DNA of 21,442 nt from a virus: IMG/VR virus record IMGVR_UViG_3300004448_001646, positions 1 through 21,442 of that record. One strand, 5' to 3'. The notes beneath the pieces were generated by a model. That model ran no database searches and had not been told where the DNA came from. It was given only the letters and a program-made list of their open reading frames with translations. The stretch's first letter is position 1. Every line of letters begins with the position of its first letter. A program made the translations under genes and the position numbers. This document shows, piece by piece, positions 20,701-21,442 of the stretch.

Positions 20701-21442
20701 CCCGGGGTTGACTGAAGAACCAACTCTGTCTACAGTGAAACGTTTTCTGTCAATCTGAGGGTCGTTAATTTGTACCCAGTCTCCGTTCAAGTTTTGCACC
20801 CTTCCGGTGAAATCAATGTCGTTAGTAAATCCGTCTATGTTTCTTTCAAGAACATCAAACTGAGATACTATACTATCGCCATTTAGGATTTGAGCCTCAC
20901 GTGTTCCGAATACTAGTTTATCAAACTTAAACGTAACATGATTCATAGTGATGCCATAATAATCTTTAGTAGCCACAGGAAATCCTGTATCTACTCTTCT
21001 TATCCAAGCGTTTCCTGTTCCCTTAAATGCCGCTGATTCGTCCGCGACAGAGGTCTGTCCACCTGTAAATAGATTACTAAACCCGGCCTCTCCGTTTTGT
21101 GGAGTAAACTGTATTGGATATAACCCCTCAATAGTTTCTCTAACTAGCGCCTTTACTTGAGCCTGGGTTGTACCTGCTGTTACTTTGATAATTTCCCTTA
21201 CCTGTACTCCGCTACTCACAACCTTGATACCGCCTACAATTTTACGTACGGCTATGGTTTTTTCAGTGCTGTCTGACGTTCCCTTTTGAGCAACAAATTT
21301 TATACTGGGTGGGCTGTTTAAAAATCCACCGTCTAAGTTTATTGCTGCTTGGTTTATACTACCATTGTTTAGGTAACGTATTCCGGCTAACGCCTTGAGT
21401 TCATCTGCGAAAGAACTAGACTGCAAGGTACCTCCAGTTTCA
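17719..21442 (-). CDS. Podovirus tail hub/nozzle or stabilisation-type protein (partial, 5' end outside window)
   Basis: At least 1,240 residues are present, and the frame is open to the right edge with no stop, so TTG 21426 is not a credible start. The N-terminal part (SINQAAINLDGGFLN) leads into beta-rich sequence with GYRCFKSGSSHELGLLFF and DDKGRPGGVQPL, which resembles the tail stabilisation/nozzle proteins of podoviruses and crAss-like phages (from recall). The middle carries propeller-like strands: DYGSIKSLVPYDEFLYIV, YVGEYGCNNNPESVSWYRG and YVFFVDAKAGKVARI. The C-terminal third is all beta. This suggests a structural tail tube/nozzle component rather than an enzyme. It is separated by 21 bp from the downstream 317-residue gene, and the late promoter must lie beyond the window. 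Confidence 0.75.
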   Translation of the reverse strand, partial: ETGGTLQSSSFADELKALAGIRYLNNGSINQAAINLDGGFLNSPPSIKFVAQKGTSDSTEKTIAVRKIVGGIKVVSSGVQVREIIKVTAGTTQAQVKALVRETIEGLYPIQFTPQNGEAGFSNLFTGGQTSVADESAAFKGTGNAWIRRVDTGFPVATKDYYGITMNHVTFKFDKLVFGTREAQILNGDSIVSQFDVLERNIDGFTNDIDFTGRVQNLNGDWVQINDPQIDRKRFTVDRVGSSVNPGGCFLIDEDEMDGYRCFKSGSSHELGLLFFDDKGRPGGVQPLDNEVFIEHTNNRSDENSLDGRADIVVRFDDTFTAPDWAERYSIVYAGQGSIINKVQYSIGGAYVALNDADAGSFGSSQNIYLSLGTLQSKANSYDNQTGALINYGFAEGDRIRIVRYGDDLKETSTWKVAKTVTLIADPATNPLLDRSSKAAIQNTIGDFLVIEDNDTQEWNTSSILKGVSKWNNKCVIEIYRESGAFEETFYYEIGENLSIDSNGVLQTLRTGTSVSIKVESVTSGTPDIVVAEVNKRVFKGDFIETAGGAIIKVGNVIFNDDTTYPFKLYGDIQSGTFTAPTVYSMTVTNPGSVVQFSQGDSYFRLRTLFYGNAPRRGDEWRNMALAYSQNAIVDFVEDPRVSDFYESNYTSLGKAFPYLPTATTIKRFGSITYSEPFAFENTRLGLSSFNFTQQNYKDLSYDYGSIKSLVPYDEFLYIVHERRAGIVPVRRNILTANDGESLTATNMILGPVKYYVGEYGCNNNPESVSWYRGYVFFVDAKAGKVARINFQSGLTLISEQLVDNFFKSKMFATVASAKNRQYIGGLDRENYEYIISSPALFTSSITIDDSCSGQQATGLARTNQDGNIINVSPVYDDSLTFDWNTYAVNWECAEQNWEDAGKGLLLIDTLTNNPIIGLAEDQSPSVTGVTGAIKILITSSAYQAYHTGRYNQSTEEVTADSNGQSIFTIANTSETLPAFTIAYDVKSDFWSTRYSYQAESIQGLSDRLYTFKNGGIYEHSPSAARNTFYGVAGDSIVECISNFNPSMVKVYEAVSLEGNNKDWSVTLTNSDQTSAIAASIWEEKEGFYYAPLHQDSTNNVSYTATANINSISGTSEVFGLGSAASIATDKITFKNSINSIGFPLGVTTALFKVSGSNLVPLNLYATAIDGDKVLQCNGTVSGVTANDEIVLIANSSIEGDSIRDYYLKARFVNSTTSKHELYAINFIYTKSNLHNQQGQ

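Noticed and set aside
1-21442. Search for CRISPR arrays, insertion sequences, integrase or attachment sites
   Set aside because: No regularly spaced repeats, transposase or integrase motifs, or tRNA-adjacent repeats were seen.

Overview
The window is part of a tailed bacteriophage genome, most likely a short-tailed (podovirus-like) phage of a marine Bacteroidetes/Flavobacteriia host. The host assignment is inference. It rests on the BT4734/VirE-N type primase fused to a DnaB-type helicase, which is characteristic of Bacteroidetes mobile elements, on a moderately AT-rich composition, on the near absence of strong Shine-Dalgarno sites, and on late proteins of the kinds seen in phages of that phylum. 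There are no rRNA, tRNA, CRISPR, integrase or insertion sequence signatures. Both ends of the window cut through genes: a RecE-like nuclease at the left and a large tail protein at the right.

Layout. Positions 1-6909 hold a tightly packed plus-strand block that looks like the early/replication module. In order it carries the 3' end of a PD-(D/E)XK RecE/Cas4-like nuclease, a small protein with an SSB-type C-terminal tip, a 60-bp structured spacer, a region with competing small reading frames, a gamma-glutamylcyclotransferase-like protein, an FkbM methyltransferase, a small helical protein, a protein consisting mainly of a DnaA domain IV-like DNA-binding region, a hypothetical protein, a primase-helicase fusion, a RusA-like Holliday junction resolvase, another small helical protein, a GT4-like glycosyltransferase, a second PD-(D/E)XK-like candidate nuclease and a 32-residue acidic mini-protein. 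Most neighbours overlap by 4-23 bp, implying one polycistronic unit with coupled translation.

Positions 6910-21442 hold a minus-strand late block. Transcription enters from beyond the right edge: a podovirus tail hub/nozzle-type protein of more than 1,235 residues, two virion proteins (317 and 571 residues), and a 1,924-residue ejection/polyvalent-type protein with a glycine zipper and an HExxH zinc-peptidase motif. It ends with five small envelope-directed genes: a two-helix holin candidate, a one-helix coiled-coil protein, an exported thioredoxin-fold protein without active-site cysteines, an outer-membrane beta-barrel candidate and a lipoprotein with a C-terminal membrane segment (unimolecular spanin architecture). 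No endolysin is recognisable here.

The two blocks converge exactly. The TGA of the last plus-strand ORF (6907-6909) and the TGA of the last minus-strand gene (6912-6910) abut inside a perfect 14-bp palindrome. The most intriguing parts are the envelope module (6910-9236), the polyvalent giant protein, the stand-alone DnaA domain IV-like protein and the folded spacer at 791-850. Family assignments were made by eye from motifs and recall; no database search was run.
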